Source: Bizionia myxarmorum (GTDB lineage Bacteria; Bacteroidota; Bacteroidia; Flavobacteriales; Flavobacteriaceae). Taken from it: a stretch of DNA of 64,000 bases. Positions 27,657-36,226 of the stretch are shown here, one piece after another; position 1 is the stretch's first letter; each line of letters opens with the position of its first letter. Location: positions 1,860,001 to 1,924,000 of the forward strand of contig NZ_VSKK01000001.1 of assembly GCF_008086205.1 (NCBI RefSeq), written 5' to 3'. The position numbers and the translations under genes were made by a program. A model generated the notes under the pieces. It searched no databases. It was given only the letters and a program-made list of their open reading frames with translations, and was not told the DNA's origin.

Positions 27657-27995
27657 ATGCGCGAAGATAATCAACTCCTAGTTTTAACACATTTAAGTCA
27701 GCTGCTCACCGCTATTACAGGTTTCGGCGGATTAATTGTTCCCTTAATTATTTGGGTTACTCAAAAAGATAAGGTTTTTAAAATGGATGAACACGGCAAG
27801 CAAATTATAAACTTTCAAATTAGTCTGTTTATTTATGCCCTTTTATGTGTTCCAGCTATTTTTCTTTTCGGTTTAGGACTTATAGCATTAATTGTTGTTG
27901 CCATTATTGCTTTAGTGTTTCCTATTATGAATGCTATTAAAGCCAGTAATGGAGAGCCGACTAATTATCCCTTATCTATTACTTTTTTGAAGTAA
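27657..27995 (+). CDS. DUF4870 small membrane protein
   Basis: This is a 112-residue protein with about three hydrophobic stretches. It contains the DUF4870 hallmarks: an N-terminal LTHLSQLL, then LIVPLIIWVTQKDK, and later HGKQIINFQISLFIYAL. The function of the family is unknown. These small proteins occur widely as single genes in Bacteroidota and Firmicutes. The gene has its own leader (133 bases after the ATPase stop) and is followed at once by a good terminator, so it is probably a one-gene unit. Confidence 0.87.
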   Translation: MREDNQLLVLTHLSQLLTAITGFGGLIVPLIIWVTQKDKVFKMDEHGKQIINFQISLFIYALLCVPAIFLFGLGLIALIVVAIIALVFPIMNAIKASNGEPTNYPLSITFLK

Positions 27996-28029
27996 ACATT
28001 TAGAAGAAAATAATAAATAAGTTCAATTA

Positions 28030-28058
28030 AAAACCACAACGTTTAGTTGTGGTTTTTT
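28030..28058 (+). terminator. Terminator after DUF4870 gene
   Basis: The perfect stem AAAACCACAAC / GTTGTGGTTTT with a GTTTA-type loop is followed by T residues. Confidence 0.85.
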
Positions 28059-28076
28059 ATATATAATGAGATCCCT

Positions 28077-28092
28077 CCCAATAGCTATCGGG
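28077..28092. repeat. Palindromic 16-mer CCCAATAGCTATCGGG
   Basis: An inverted repeat with one mismatch, centred on AGCT, between the DUF4870 terminator and dnaN. CCCGATAGCTATCGGG-type palindromes are common intergenic elements in flavobacterial genomes. It may also end dnaN transcription. Confidence 0.55.
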
Positions 28093-28109
28093 ATTCGAAG
28101 GAATTTGGA

Positions 28110-29228
28110 TTAATTGTTAAGCATAACAGGCATTACTAACATGGTTACCTGTTCGCCTTCATCCAAGCCATCAACAGGTGTTAAAATCCCTGCGCGGTTT
28201 GGTAAACTCATTTCTAATTGCACATCATCACTCGTTAAATTGTTTAACATTTCTGTTAAGAAACGCGAATTGAAACCAATTTGCATATCATCACCTTGGT
28301 AATCACAAGTTAAACGCTCTTCTGCTTTGTTTGAATAATCAATATCTTCGGCAGAAATATTTAATTCAGCACCTGCAATTTTTAAACGAATTTGGTGCGT
28401 CGTTTTATTCGAAAAAATACTCACACGACGAACCGAGTTTAAAAACTGGTTACGATTAATAACTAATTTGTTTGGATTCTCTTTTGGAATTACCGCTTCA
28501 TAGTTAGGATATTTCCCATCAATTAAACGACAAATCAAGATCACGTTTTCAAAAGTGAATTTGGCGTTAGAATCGTTGTATTCAATAATTACGTCATCAA
28601 CACTAGCAGCTAAAATACCTTTCAATAAATTTAAAGGTTTTTTAGGCATAATGAATTCTGTAACTTCTGATGCTTGCACATCTTGACGCGAATATTTTAC
28701 CAATTTATGAGCGTCTGTTGCTACAAATGTTAAACCTTCTGTAGAAAACTGAAAGAATACGCCACTCATTACTGGGCGTAAATCGTCATTTCCAGCAGCA
28801 AAAATAGTTTTGTTAATAGCTGTTGCTAAAATATCACCATTTAAAGTCGTTGCAGATGCATCTTCTAATGTAACTGGTTTAGGAAATTCCGCACCATCGG
28901 CATATGCCAAAGCATATTTACCGTGATTAGAACTGATTTCAATCGTGTTATTTTCTTCAACAACAAACGTTAAGGGTTGTTCTGGAAATGTCTTTAAAGT
29001 ATCTAATAATAGTCTTGCAGGAACTGCAACGCTACCACTATTGTCACTTTCTACCTGCAGTTTAGAAGACATAGTTGTTTCTAAATCACTAGCAGATATA
29101 ATAAGTTCAGATTGGTTTAATTCGAATAAGAAATTATCTAAAATCGGTAAGGTGTTTGAACTGTTTATAACACCACCAAGAACTTGTAGTTGTTTCAGTA
29201 AATAGGTACTTGATACTATAAATTTCAT
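28110..29228 (-). CDS. dnaN: DNA polymerase III subunit beta (sliding clamp)
   Basis: The 372-residue protein forms the ring-shaped homodimer that tethers the replicative polymerase to DNA. Length and the three repeated clamp domains fit the family. The N-terminal MKFIVSSTYLLKQLQVLGGVI, the motif IEISSNHGKYAL, the hydrophobic-pocket region with FVATDAHKLV, and the C-terminal LVMPVMLNN are characteristic. It is a lone gene here, away from dnaA, as is common in Bacteroidota. A TATATTTG box sits 41 bases upstream of the start. Confidence 0.96.
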   Translation of the reverse strand: MKFIVSSTYLLKQLQVLGGVINSSNTLPILDNFLFELNQSELIISASDLETTMSSKLQVESDNSGSVAVPARLLLDTLKTFPEQPLTFVVEENNTIEISSNHGKYALAYADGAEFPKPVTLEDASATTLNGDILATAINKTIFAAGNDDLRPVMSGVFFQFSTEGLTFVATDAHKLVKYSRQDVQASEVTEFIMPKKPLNLLKGILAASVDDVIIEYNDSNAKFTFENVILICRLIDGKYPNYEAVIPKENPNKLVINRNQFLNSVRRVSIFSNKTTHQIRLKIAGAELNISAEDIDYSNKAEERLTCDYQGDDMQIGFNSRFLTEMLNNLTSDDVQLEMSLPNRAGILTPVDGLDEGEQVTMLVMPVMLNN

Positions 29229-29268
29229 CTATGAAAATACGTTTATGAGTTCAATAAGTTAATCATAC

Positions 29269-29276
29269 AAATATAT
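29269..29276 (-). promoter_or_regulatory. Bacteroidota -7 box (TATATTTG) of dnaN
   Basis: The minus strand reads TATATTTG, with a TTTG about 24 bases further upstream that could serve as the -33 element. Confidence 0.5.
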
Positions 29277-29357
29277 CCTAAACCGTTTAAAATAGGAAAC
29301 AAACTTATTAACATTAATTCCTAGTAAAATAAGAATTCTTTTGAACTTAACAGGTGC

Positions 29358-31742
29358 TTATTTCGCGTATTTCCGCTTTCTAAAAAAGTTGAATAAAAAC
29401 CCGAAGATAGCCAAGAACACTAATGGTAAGACAATATTAATAATCTGCCATTTGGTTTTTTCGTCGGCTACTTTTTGGTAGTCTAAAAATGCAATAGAAA
29501 TATCTTTGGAGCGAATGTTTATAAGTCCATTATCGTCTAAAAGATAATTCACGGCATTCAGTAAGAAATCCTTATTCCCATAATTTTGTCCTGTCCAACG
29601 ATCAAAACCGAGTTCTAATGGACCGTTTCTGCCGATATCGTTTTTAATGACGTCACCATCAGCAATCACAATCATTTTGGTAGAACTGCTCGTGTTTATG
29701 AAATTTGCAATTTCAAAAGGTTTTACGCGGTTATTATAAGCTGATGTAAAGTTTCCTTCCAACAACACTGCTAAATTCTGTGGACCATTACTGTATTGCT
29801 GTGGATCTGGTTCTTGATTGGTCATGTCCAAACTGACTTCACGCGGTGTGCCATCAATTTTTGTTAGCATGGAACTTTGCAATAAAACTATTTTTTGAAC
29901 GTCGTTTTTTAAGGTATCAATTTGATTGGCAAAATCGAATTTTATTAAATTCAAATTATTAACAATAGGATGCTTGGATGTGGCATTTACCAAAGGGGAA
30001 TAATACCAAGGTAATTGCTGAAATTGCGACTGGCTACCATCACCCGTTGCCAAAGTAATAGGAGCGGAGTACAAATCATTTATTAATACGGGATTTAAAC
30101 GCACACCGTATTTAAAGAAGAAATCCGTTAGGTTTAAACCGCGCGCAACGGCAATATTTTTCCCTTCGGCATTAAACAAACTGTCTTGCTCAATAGCCAC
30201 GCGGTCCAATAACCATAAGCTTTTTCCGCCAGCCATGGTAAATTGATCTAATACCAATTTTTCGGCTTCATTAAACGCTTCTGTTGGTTTGGCTGAAATA
30301 ATTAAGTCGTAGGTTTTTAAATCGTCTAATGTTTTTTGTGGATTTTTTTGAACGCTATCTAAAGTGAAAGCGGCTATGAAATAATAATCTTTTATGGTTT
30401 TTACGAAATCGAAAATCTGACCATCATTTAGCTGTTTATTTCCTTTTAAAATGGCGATTTTCTTGCGCTTCGGATTTACCAATTTGCTAAAGCCGTCCGC
30501 AAAGGCATATTCCAAATGCTGAATGGAATTACTAGCCATGGCTTGAACATCTTCACCAATTTTATTTTTTATCAGCGGAATTTTAACCGTTTCATCATTA
30601 TAACTGGCCAAAGCCCAAGGGAAAATAACTTCTTGACTGGATTTGCCGGCTTCCTGAACCGTGACTTGCATAGGTTTTAAACCCCGATCATTTAATTTTT
30701 GGATATTTTGTTCTCGTTTGGCAGCATCCTCCAAAGGATTAATAAAGTTGAAATGAATTTGATTATTTTCTGACTTAAATTCTTCTAACAACTGACGCGT
30801 CTCCGTTTGAAGTCGTCTGAATTCTGAAGGTAAATTGGTGCCGTCTAAAAAAACATCTACGATAATTGGAGATTCTACAGGTTCCACAATGGAAATAGAC
30901 GCGGGACTTAAGGTGTAACGTTGGTCTTGAGTTAAATCAAAACGCTCATAAATTCCGTGGGTATAAATATTTAAAAGTAATAAGCCAATTGACAGAGCTA
31001 AATAAGCAGTTAATTCCTTTTTATGAAAAGTTTTGGTACTGATAAACCGAACCGTAACAAATAGAAAAAAGCTAATAATACTGATAAAATAAAGTACATC
31101 ACGCGTATCCAAAACACCACGGCTAATACTTTTATAATGCGCACTCATGCCTAATTGATCAATAAAATTACTATTTGTGAAATCGGCAATGCCTTCCAAA
31201 CCAATATAGAAAAAGAAACATAAGAAAATGGCGATTATAAAAGCCACTATCTGATTATCCGATAAACTTGAAGCAAAAATGCCTATAGCGGTGTAAGCTG
31301 CCGCTAAAAAAAGCAAACCTAAATAGGAACCGAATGTACTTCCAAAATCGATATTGCCAATTGGATTTCCTAATTGATAAACCGTGTAAACGTATAATAG
31401 GGTAGGAAGTAAGGCTAATAAAATTAAGATAAAAGCACCCAAATATTTCCCTAAAACAATTTTAATTAAACTCACGGGTTTGGTCAGTAGTAATTCTAAA
31501 GTGCCTTGTTTTTTTTCATCTGAAAAACTGCGCATGGTTACGGCAGGAATTAGAAATAACAAAATCCAAGGGGCTAATAAAAAGAAGCTGGATAAATCGG
31601 CAAATCCATTGTCGAGAATATTGAATTCACCTTGAAACAACCAGAGAAATAATCCGTTTAAAATTAAGAATATGGCAATCACCAAATAGCCAATGGATGA
31701 GGCAAAAAAGGCATTTATTTCTTTCTTCAGGATTGCAAACAT
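29358..31742 (-). CDS. Fused GldF-GldG gliding-type ABC transporter protein
   Basis: This is a single 794-residue reading frame that joins two proteins usually encoded separately. Residues 1 to about 240 are the permease GldF (six helices, with MRSFSDEKKQGTLELLLTKP). After a membrane helix at about 247-265 comes GldG, with YERFDLTQDQRYTLS, a substrate-binding-like periplasmic domain, and a C-terminal anchor followed by RKRKYAK. In gliding flavobacteria GldF and GldG work with the ATPase GldA and are needed for motility, though not in all species. The matching ATPase gene is not in this window. A TACCTAA heptamer array sits immediately in front of the start codon. Confidence 0.85.
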   Translation of the reverse strand: MFAILKKEINAFFASSIGYLVIAIFLILNGLFLWLFQGEFNILDNGFADLSSFFLLAPWILLFLIPAVTMRSFSDEKKQGTLELLLTKPVSLIKIVLGKYLGAFILILLALLPTLLYVYTVYQLGNPIGNIDFGSTFGSYLGLLFLAAAYTAIGIFASSLSDNQIVAFIIAIFLCFFFYIGLEGIADFTNSNFIDQLGMSAHYKSISRGVLDTRDVLYFISIISFFLFVTVRFISTKTFHKKELTAYLALSIGLLLLNIYTHGIYERFDLTQDQRYTLSPASISIVEPVESPIIVDVFLDGTNLPSEFRRLQTETRQLLEEFKSENNQIHFNFINPLEDAAKREQNIQKLNDRGLKPMQVTVQEAGKSSQEVIFPWALASYNDETVKIPLIKNKIGEDVQAMASNSIQHLEYAFADGFSKLVNPKRKKIAILKGNKQLNDGQIFDFVKTIKDYYFIAAFTLDSVQKNPQKTLDDLKTYDLIISAKPTEAFNEAEKLVLDQFTMAGGKSLWLLDRVAIEQDSLFNAEGKNIAVARGLNLTDFFFKYGVRLNPVLINDLYSAPITLATGDGSQSQFQQLPWYYSPLVNATSKHPIVNNLNLIKFDFANQIDTLKNDVQKIVLLQSSMLTKIDGTPREVSLDMTNQEPDPQQYSNGPQNLAVLLEGNFTSAYNNRVKPFEIANFINTSSSTKMIVIADGDVIKNDIGRNGPLELGFDRWTGQNYGNKDFLLNAVNYLLDDNGLINIRSKDISIAFLDYQKVADEKTKWQIINIVLPLVFLAIFGFLFNFFRKRKYAK

Positions 31743-31748
31743 GTAATT

Positions 31749-31803
31749 TTAGGTATTAGGTATTAGGTATTAGGTATTAGGTATTAGGTATTAGGTATTA
31801 GGT
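31749..31803. repeat. Heptamer array TTAGGTA, about 7.9 copies
   Basis: Seven exact copies (31749-31797) and a six-base partial copy, starting six bases upstream of the fused gldFG start codon. The array occupies the ribosome-binding and leader region, so changes in copy number would alter the leader of that gene. Confidence 0.9.
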
Positions 31804-31856
31804 TTGAGTTGGAAAAGAGAGGGGATTCTTTTATTCTTAATATGGAAAAATTAAAT

Positions 31857-31905
31857 TTCTCTATTCTCTATTCTCTATTCTCTATTCTCTATTCTCTATT
31901 CTCTA
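31857..31905. repeat. Heptamer array TTCTCTA, seven exact copies
   Basis: Seven head-to-tail TTCTCTA units. The TAG stop of the monooxygenase gene (31903-31905 on the minus strand) lies within the last unit. Confidence 0.9.
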
Positions 31906-32199
31906 TTGAAGCGATTCTAATTTGTCCACACTCCAGGCTTCCGGCTTCATATTAAAAAGTGGTTTCGTAAAAGCCCATACGCCTTTAAAGAGCTCCGAAT
32001 GTCTGTAGTTTTCTAAATCCGCTTCGCTTTGCCAATAACTATACGTGAAAAACACGCTTGTATTGTTTTTATCACGATATAATTCTAAAAATTCACAACC
32101 TTTAAAATTCCGAATGGCATTTTTGTTTTTATGAAAATTCTCTAAAAAAGTTTCAATGTGTTGGTCTTCAAAACCAAGTTTTACAATACGTACAAGCAT
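31903..32199 (-). CDS. Putative antibiotic biosynthesis monooxygenase (ABM) domain protein
   Basis: This is a 98-residue single-domain protein of the ABM/quinol monooxygenase-like family. It has the dimeric alpha-beta barrel layout, with LVRIVKLGFEDQH, then KGCEFLELYRDKNN, then SYWQSEADLENYRHSELF. It has no cofactor site of its own, and family members oxidise quinones or degrade heme-like rings only in a few tested cases. Two bases separate it from the SAM hydroxide adenosyltransferase gene, so they share a transcript. The stop codon is inside a microsatellite, so copy-number change could alter the C-terminus. Confidence 0.8.
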   Translation of the reverse strand: MLVRIVKLGFEDQHIETFLENFHKNKNAIRNFKGCEFLELYRDKNNTSVFFTYSYWQSEADLENYRHSELFKGVWAFTKPLFNMKPEAWSVDKLESLQ

Positions 32200-32201
32200 G
32201 T

Positions 32202-33038
32202 TTATTCTTTTTTGAAGTTAATAGTTACAGTGTCCATTAAATCCAACCCTAAAAGTGATGAGGCGCTGCCAACCGTTTTGGGGTTACTTTTATAAACAGC
32301 AATTTCAATATAACTGCCCGAGCTATAAACGGCCATGCCGCGACCTTCAATGTTGCGTTTTTCAGGAGGGATATTAAAATCGACTATATCACTATATTTA
32401 TTATAAATGGTATCAAAGGTTTTATTTCGAGCTGAAATTTCAAAAGGTCGACCACGCTGAATTTTCTCAAAAAAGGACCGTTTAATATTCGTTATAACAT
32501 TACCGTAATTATCAATATAAACGATATGTCCAATAATTTGGGTCTGATCATCATTAACAAATGGAATAATATTTCGGATGGGTTTTATAGAATCAATCAC
32601 TTTGCCCACGACTTCCAAAGTTCCGCCGCGCGCAATATGGCAAGCAACTTTCACAAAAACATCCAAAACAGGGAAACTGGTTTGTATCTTATCATGAATA
32701 TTAATTTCGACAATTTTTTCAGGTGCAATTTCGGCACAAATCATACTCATAATGCCATTGTTGGCACATATAAAATAATGACCATCTAACTTAACGGCTA
32801 TATGCTTATTTTCCTCATTTAACTCGGAATCCACGCCAATAATATGGATGGTGCCTTCGGGAAAACTGCTATAAGCGTTTAAAATGATATAAGCCGCTTC
32901 GGGAATACTAAATGGCGAGATAGAATGTGAGATATCAACAATTTTCACGTCCGGCAATTCGCAATAAATTGCTCCTTTGGTCGCGCCCGCAAAGTGATCT
33001 CTCTCACCAAAGTCTGTTGTTAATGTAATAATTGCCAT
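32202..33038 (-). CDS. SAM hydroxide adenosyltransferase (DUF62 family)
   Basis: This enzyme splits S-adenosylmethionine with water into adenosine and methionine, and it is related to the chlorinase and fluorinase. I begin it at ATG 33038 (MAIITLTTDFGERDHF), since the 21 longer codons do not match the family. Typical markers are TTDFG, VDISHSISPF, the long loop ending in FICANNGIMSM, and a C-terminal beta-barrel with GSYIEIAVYKSNP. The final position that selects halide over hydroxide cannot be called safely without alignment. It is divergent from phoH. Confidence 0.88.
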   Translation of the reverse strand: MAIITLTTDFGERDHFAGATKGAIYCELPDVKIVDISHSISPFSIPEAAYIILNAYSSFPEGTIHIIGVDSELNEENKHIAVKLDGHYFICANNGIMSMICAEIAPEKIVEINIHDKIQTSFPVLDVFVKVACHIARGGTLEVVGKVIDSIKPIRNIIPFVNDDQTQIIGHIVYIDNYGNVITNIKRSFFEKIQRGRPFEISARNKTFDTIYNKYSDIVDFNIPPEKRNIEGRGMAVYSSGSYIEIAVYKSNPKTVGSASSLLGLDLMDTVTINFKKE

Positions 33039-33148
33039 GTATAATTGTTGATATTTTTTTAACAGAACACGAATTAAAATTGTGTATTTTTGTTTAAGCA
33101 CAAAACTAATAAAACTTAACAGATAAATTTAATTAAATCTCCTAGCTT

Positions 33149-34102
33149 TTGAACGAAATCATAATCGAACTTGAAGAGGTGTCTCCAAAGGAATTTTTTG
33201 GCGCACAAAATGCTAATATTGAACTTCTAAAAAAGTATTATCCCAAACTAAAAATTGTTGCCAGAGGTAATAAAATAATGGCCTACGGCGATGAGGATTT
33301 GTTGGAAGAATTTGATAAACGACTTAACATGCTTATGGAGCATTTTGCAAAATACAACAAGCTCGACGAAAATGTGGTGGAACGTATTTTAACCAGTGAA
33401 AGTAAGGAAGATTATTCCACAAGTAAAAGTAGTGGCGACGTGCTTGTTCACGGCGTAAATGGACGTTTAATTAAAGCGCAAACAGCTAACCAACGTAAAC
33501 TTGTAGAGCTTATGCGTAAAAACGATATGGTTTTTGCTATTGGTCCAGCCGGAACAGGAAAAACTTATATGGGTGTGGCTTTAGCTGTACAAGCTTTAAA
33601 AAACAAAGAGGTTAAACGCATTATTTTAACACGTCCTGCTGTAGAAGCAGGAGAGAATTTAGGGTTTCTTCCTGGCGATTTAAAGGAAAAGTTAGATCCT
33701 TATATGCAACCGCTCTACGATGCCTTACGTGATATGATTGCGCCTGAAAAATTAGCGCATTATATTGAAAATGGTACCATTCAAATTGCACCGTTGGCTT
33801 TTATGCGAGGGCGAACTTTAGATCATGCCTTTGTTATTTTAGATGAAGGTCAGAATACTACTCATGCTCAAATGAAGATGTTTTTAACACGTATGGGGAA
33901 GGACGCTAAATTTTTATTGACTGGTGATCCAGGTCAAATAGATTTACCAAGACGCACTATCTCCGGACTAAAAGAAGCCTTATTAATTTTAAAGAACGTG
34001 GAAGGTGTAGGCATGATATTTTTAGATGATAAAGATGTTATACGTCATAAATTGGTTAAAAAAGTTATTGAAGCTTACAGAAGTATTGAGAATATAGATT
34101 AA
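33149..34102 (+). CDS. phoH: PhoH-family ATPase
   Basis: This is a 317-residue cytoplasmic ATPase of the PhoH/YbeZ type, linked in other bacteria to RNA metabolism and ribosome maturation, often beside YbeY. An N-terminal KH-like region (about 1-110) precedes the P-loop domain, which has Walker A GPAGTGKT (about 134-141), Walker B VILDEGQNTT, and LTGDPGQIDLPR. The start codon is TTG; no ATG precedes the conserved N-terminus (NEIIIELEE). A TATTTTTG box at 33085-33092 may serve it, and a terminator follows. Confidence 0.92.
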   Translation: MNEIIIELEEVSPKEFFGAQNANIELLKKYYPKLKIVARGNKIMAYGDEDLLEEFDKRLNMLMEHFAKYNKLDENVVERILTSESKEDYSTSKSSGDVLVHGVNGRLIKAQTANQRKLVELMRKNDMVFAIGPAGTGKTYMGVALAVQALKNKEVKRIILTRPAVEAGENLGFLPGDLKEKLDPYMQPLYDALRDMIAPEKLAHYIENGTIQIAPLAFMRGRTLDHAFVILDEGQNTTHAQMKMFLTRMGKDAKFLLTGDPGQIDLPRRTISGLKEALLILKNVEGVGMIFLDDKDVIRHKLVKKVIEAYRSIENID

Positions 34103-34127
34103 TCATACATTTATATAGTATTAAGCA

Positions 34128-34153
34128 AAAGCCAGTTTATTAAAGCTGGCTTT
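34128..34153 (+). terminator. Terminator after phoH
   Basis: The stem AAAGCCAG / CTGGCTTT is followed by GTTATTT. Confidence 0.7.
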
Positions 34154-34310
34154 GTTATTTATGGATTTTAGGCTTTTTAATTGATTATCAATATTTTAGG
34201 TTGTTTCTAGAGTTTATTCCTTTATAATTCTATAAACTTTGCCCAAAATCGTATAACTATTATGTGAAAAATGTATCGCATCTTTGCGGTGTAATCAAAT
34301 AACAAACAAA

Positions 34311-34850
34311 ATGAAAAAATTATTTTTAGTTGCAGCTTTAATAGGTTTAAGTCCAATTTTCGCACAAGAGAATACGGAAATTACACCAGATAATTCATGG
34401 TTAAAAGTAGGTCTAACAGCTGGGGTTCCAGTTGGGGATGCTAGTGATGCTTCATCATTTGCATTAGGTGCTGACATTAGAGGTCAATACTTATTTAATC
34501 CAAATGTAGGAGTTGGTATCGCTTCAGGTTACACTAATTACTTTGGAAAAGATGGTGTTGATGATTTCGGTATCGTGCCATTAGCTGGATTCTTTCGTTA
34601 TTATTTCACACCAAGTGGTTTATTTTTAGGTGTTGATTTAGGTTACGGATTTTTAACTAACGTTGATTATTACGATACATCAACTGGTAAAGTTGAAAGT
34701 AATGATGGTGGATTATATGTTAACCCGCAAATTGGTTACCATAACAGAGACTGGAATATCTACGCTTATTACCAAAACACGTTTGCTGATAACGATTTAA
34801 ACGTTTCAAACGTAGGTGTTGGTGTTACATATAACATTCGTTTCAACTAA
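34311..34850 (+). CDS. Small outer-membrane beta-barrel protein
   Basis: This is a 179-residue protein, started at ATG 34311 because MKKLFLVAALIGLSPIFAQ is a clear signal peptide. The mature part alternates polar and hydrophobic residues in about eight strands (for example VGIASGYTNYFG and GLFLGVDLGYGFL) and ends in a final strand VGVTYNIRFN with a terminal aromatic residue before the last Asn. It belongs to the porin-like beta-barrel family often called outer-membrane beta-barrel protein. The ligand or channel activity is unknown. It is a single gene followed by a strong terminator. Confidence 0.85.
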   Translation: MKKLFLVAALIGLSPIFAQENTEITPDNSWLKVGLTAGVPVGDASDASSFALGADIRGQYLFNPNVGVGIASGYTNYFGKDGVDDFGIVPLAGFFRYYFTPSGLFLGVDLGYGFLTNVDYYDTSTGKVESNDGGLYVNPQIGYHNRDWNIYAYYQNTFADNDLNVSNVGVGVTYNIRFN

Positions 34851-34873
34851 TAAAGCATTAAACATATACATTG

Positions 34874-34904
34874 AAAGGAGAAATATTTATTTCTCCTTTT
34901 TTTA
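34874..34904 (+). terminator. Strong terminator after beta-barrel gene
   Basis: A perfect 12-bp stem AAAGGAGAAATA / TATTTCTCCTTT with a two-base loop is followed by a long T run. Confidence 0.9.
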
Positions 34905-34911
34905 TTTACGC

Positions 34912-34942
34912 TTGTTTGGTTTTACGAAACAAATTACATTTG
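34912..34942 (+). promoter_or_regulatory. Bacteroidota promoter of purC
   Basis: TTG at 34912-34914, 20 bases, then TACATTTG at 34935-34942: both elements of the sigma-ABfr consensus at the normal spacing. The start codon follows 25 bases later. Confidence 0.7.
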
Positions 34943-34967
34943 CTAAACAAACAATTAGCCGCTACTC

Positions 34968-35915
34968 ATGAATACGATTATCGATACCAATTTTAATTTT
35001 CCTAGTCAAAAAAGTCTTTACAAAGGTAAAGTTAGAGAGGTTTACACTTTAAATAATGATCAATTGGTGATGGTTGCTACTGATAGACTTTCGGCATTTG
35101 ATGTGGTTATGCCAAAAGGAATTCCCTACAAAGGTCAAATTCTGAATCAGATTGCTACTAAAATGATGAAAGCTACGGAAGATGTAGTTCCAAATTGGCT
35201 TATTGCCACCCCAGATCCTAATGTAGCTATTGGACATCTATGTGTCCCTTTTAAGGTTGAAATGGTTATTCGTGGCTATTTGTCAGGTCATGCAGCTCGA
35301 GAATATAAAGCGGGTAAACGACTGATCTGCGGCGTTGAAATGCCAGAAGGCATGAAAGAAAATGACCAGTTTCCTAATCCTATAATTACGCCAGCTACCA
35401 AAGCCGAAATGGGTGATCATGATGAAGATATTTCAAGAGAACATATTATTTCAAGAGCTATTGTTTCAGAAGCTGATTATCTAGTTTTAGAAGATTATAC
35501 AAGAAAACTATTTAAAAGAGGAACCGAAATTGCCGCTTCTAGAGGGTTGATTTTAGTAGATACCAAATATGAATTTGGAAAAACGCAAGATGGAAAAATT
35601 GTGTTAATTGATGAAATTCATACACCTGATTCATCACGCTATTTTTATGCAGACGGCTATCAAGAGCGTCAAGATAAAGGTGAAGACCAAAAACAATTAT
35701 CTAAAGAGTTTGTGCGTCAATGGTTAATAGCTAATAATTTTCAAGGATTGGAAGGTCAAACGGTTCCAGAAATGAGTGATGACTATATCCAATCTGTAAG
35801 CGAGCGCTATATTGAATTATACGAAAACATAACAGGTGAAACTTTTGTGAAAGGAGATTTATCAGATATTTATAATCGGATCAAAACTAATGTGGAAAAC
35901 TATTTGAGTAAATAG
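34968..35915 (+). CDS. purC: Phosphoribosylaminoimidazolesuccinocarboxamide synthase
   Basis: This catalyses ATP-dependent ligation of CAIR to aspartate to form SAICAR in purine synthesis. The 315 residues match the long, eukaryote-like or plant-like PurC class rather than the shorter E. coli type. Visible motifs are [49 protein letters not shown], and the metal-substrate region [14 protein letters not shown]. It is a single gene with its own promoter and a terminator 27 bases after the stop. No other purine genes are nearby. Confidence 0.95.
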   Translation: MNTIIDTNFNFPSQKSLYKGKVREVYTLNNDQLVMVATDRLSAFDVVMPKGIPYKGQILNQIATKMMKATEDVVPNWLIATPDPNVAIGHLCVPFKVEMVIRGYLSGHAAREYKAGKRLICGVEMPEGMKENDQFPNPIITPATKAEMGDHDEDISREHIISRAIVSEADYLVLEDYTRKLFKRGTEIAASRGLILVDTKYEFGKTQDGKIVLIDEIHTPDSSRYFYADGYQERQDKGEDQKQLSKEFVRQWLIANNFQGLEGQTVPEMSDDYIQSVSERYIELYENITGETFVKGDLSDIYNRIKTNVENYLSK

Positions 35916-35942
35916 GATTTTATATTTTAAAAAATATAAAAT

Positions 35943-35967
35943 GACACTAATTTAGTGTCGTTTTTTT
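35943..35967 (+). terminator. Terminator after purC
   Basis: The stem GACACTAA / TTAGTGTC with a one-base loop is followed by GTTTTTTT. Confidence 0.85.
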
Positions 35968-36148
35968 ACGGGATTTTTGGAGGTTGGCTTATCGAAATGA
36001 TAAGAAATCGTTTAAATGTTTTATATCTGATGATAAGCGAAGTTCGGCATTAAATTATTAAAATTAAACTGTCTTATTTGTTTTGAGCTATATACTTTTT
36101 AACAATAGTTGATAGTTGTAAATTCTTTTAAACTTCAAAAATATCTTA

Positions 36149-36190
36149 TGGAACAACTCAATGAATTTATTGCTATTCAGGACGAATAAT
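36149..36190 (+). pseudogene. Fragment of a duplicated AGCS symporter start
   Basis: ATG 36149 begins a frame reading MEQLNEFIAIQDE before a stop. The first ten codons match the start of the intact symporter at 37222 (MEKLNEFIAD) at nearly every base. The preceding leader, with AGTTGTAA and a TTTTAA stretch, is also similar. The 36227 lipoprotein gene lies between the two copies. The likely origin is a partial duplication or a break caused by the insertion of that gene. Confidence 0.5.
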
Positions 36191-36226
36191 TTCAAGCATT
36201 TATTAGTTATTGATAAGGCAATGAAT

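Larger units (their letters stand above)
35916..36226. other. Intergenic region after purC with terminator and a duplicated gene start
   Basis: It holds the terminator at 35943-35967 and, at 36149, a short copy of the beginning of the AGCS symporter gene. The rest is unremarkable AT-rich sequence. Confidence 0.55.
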
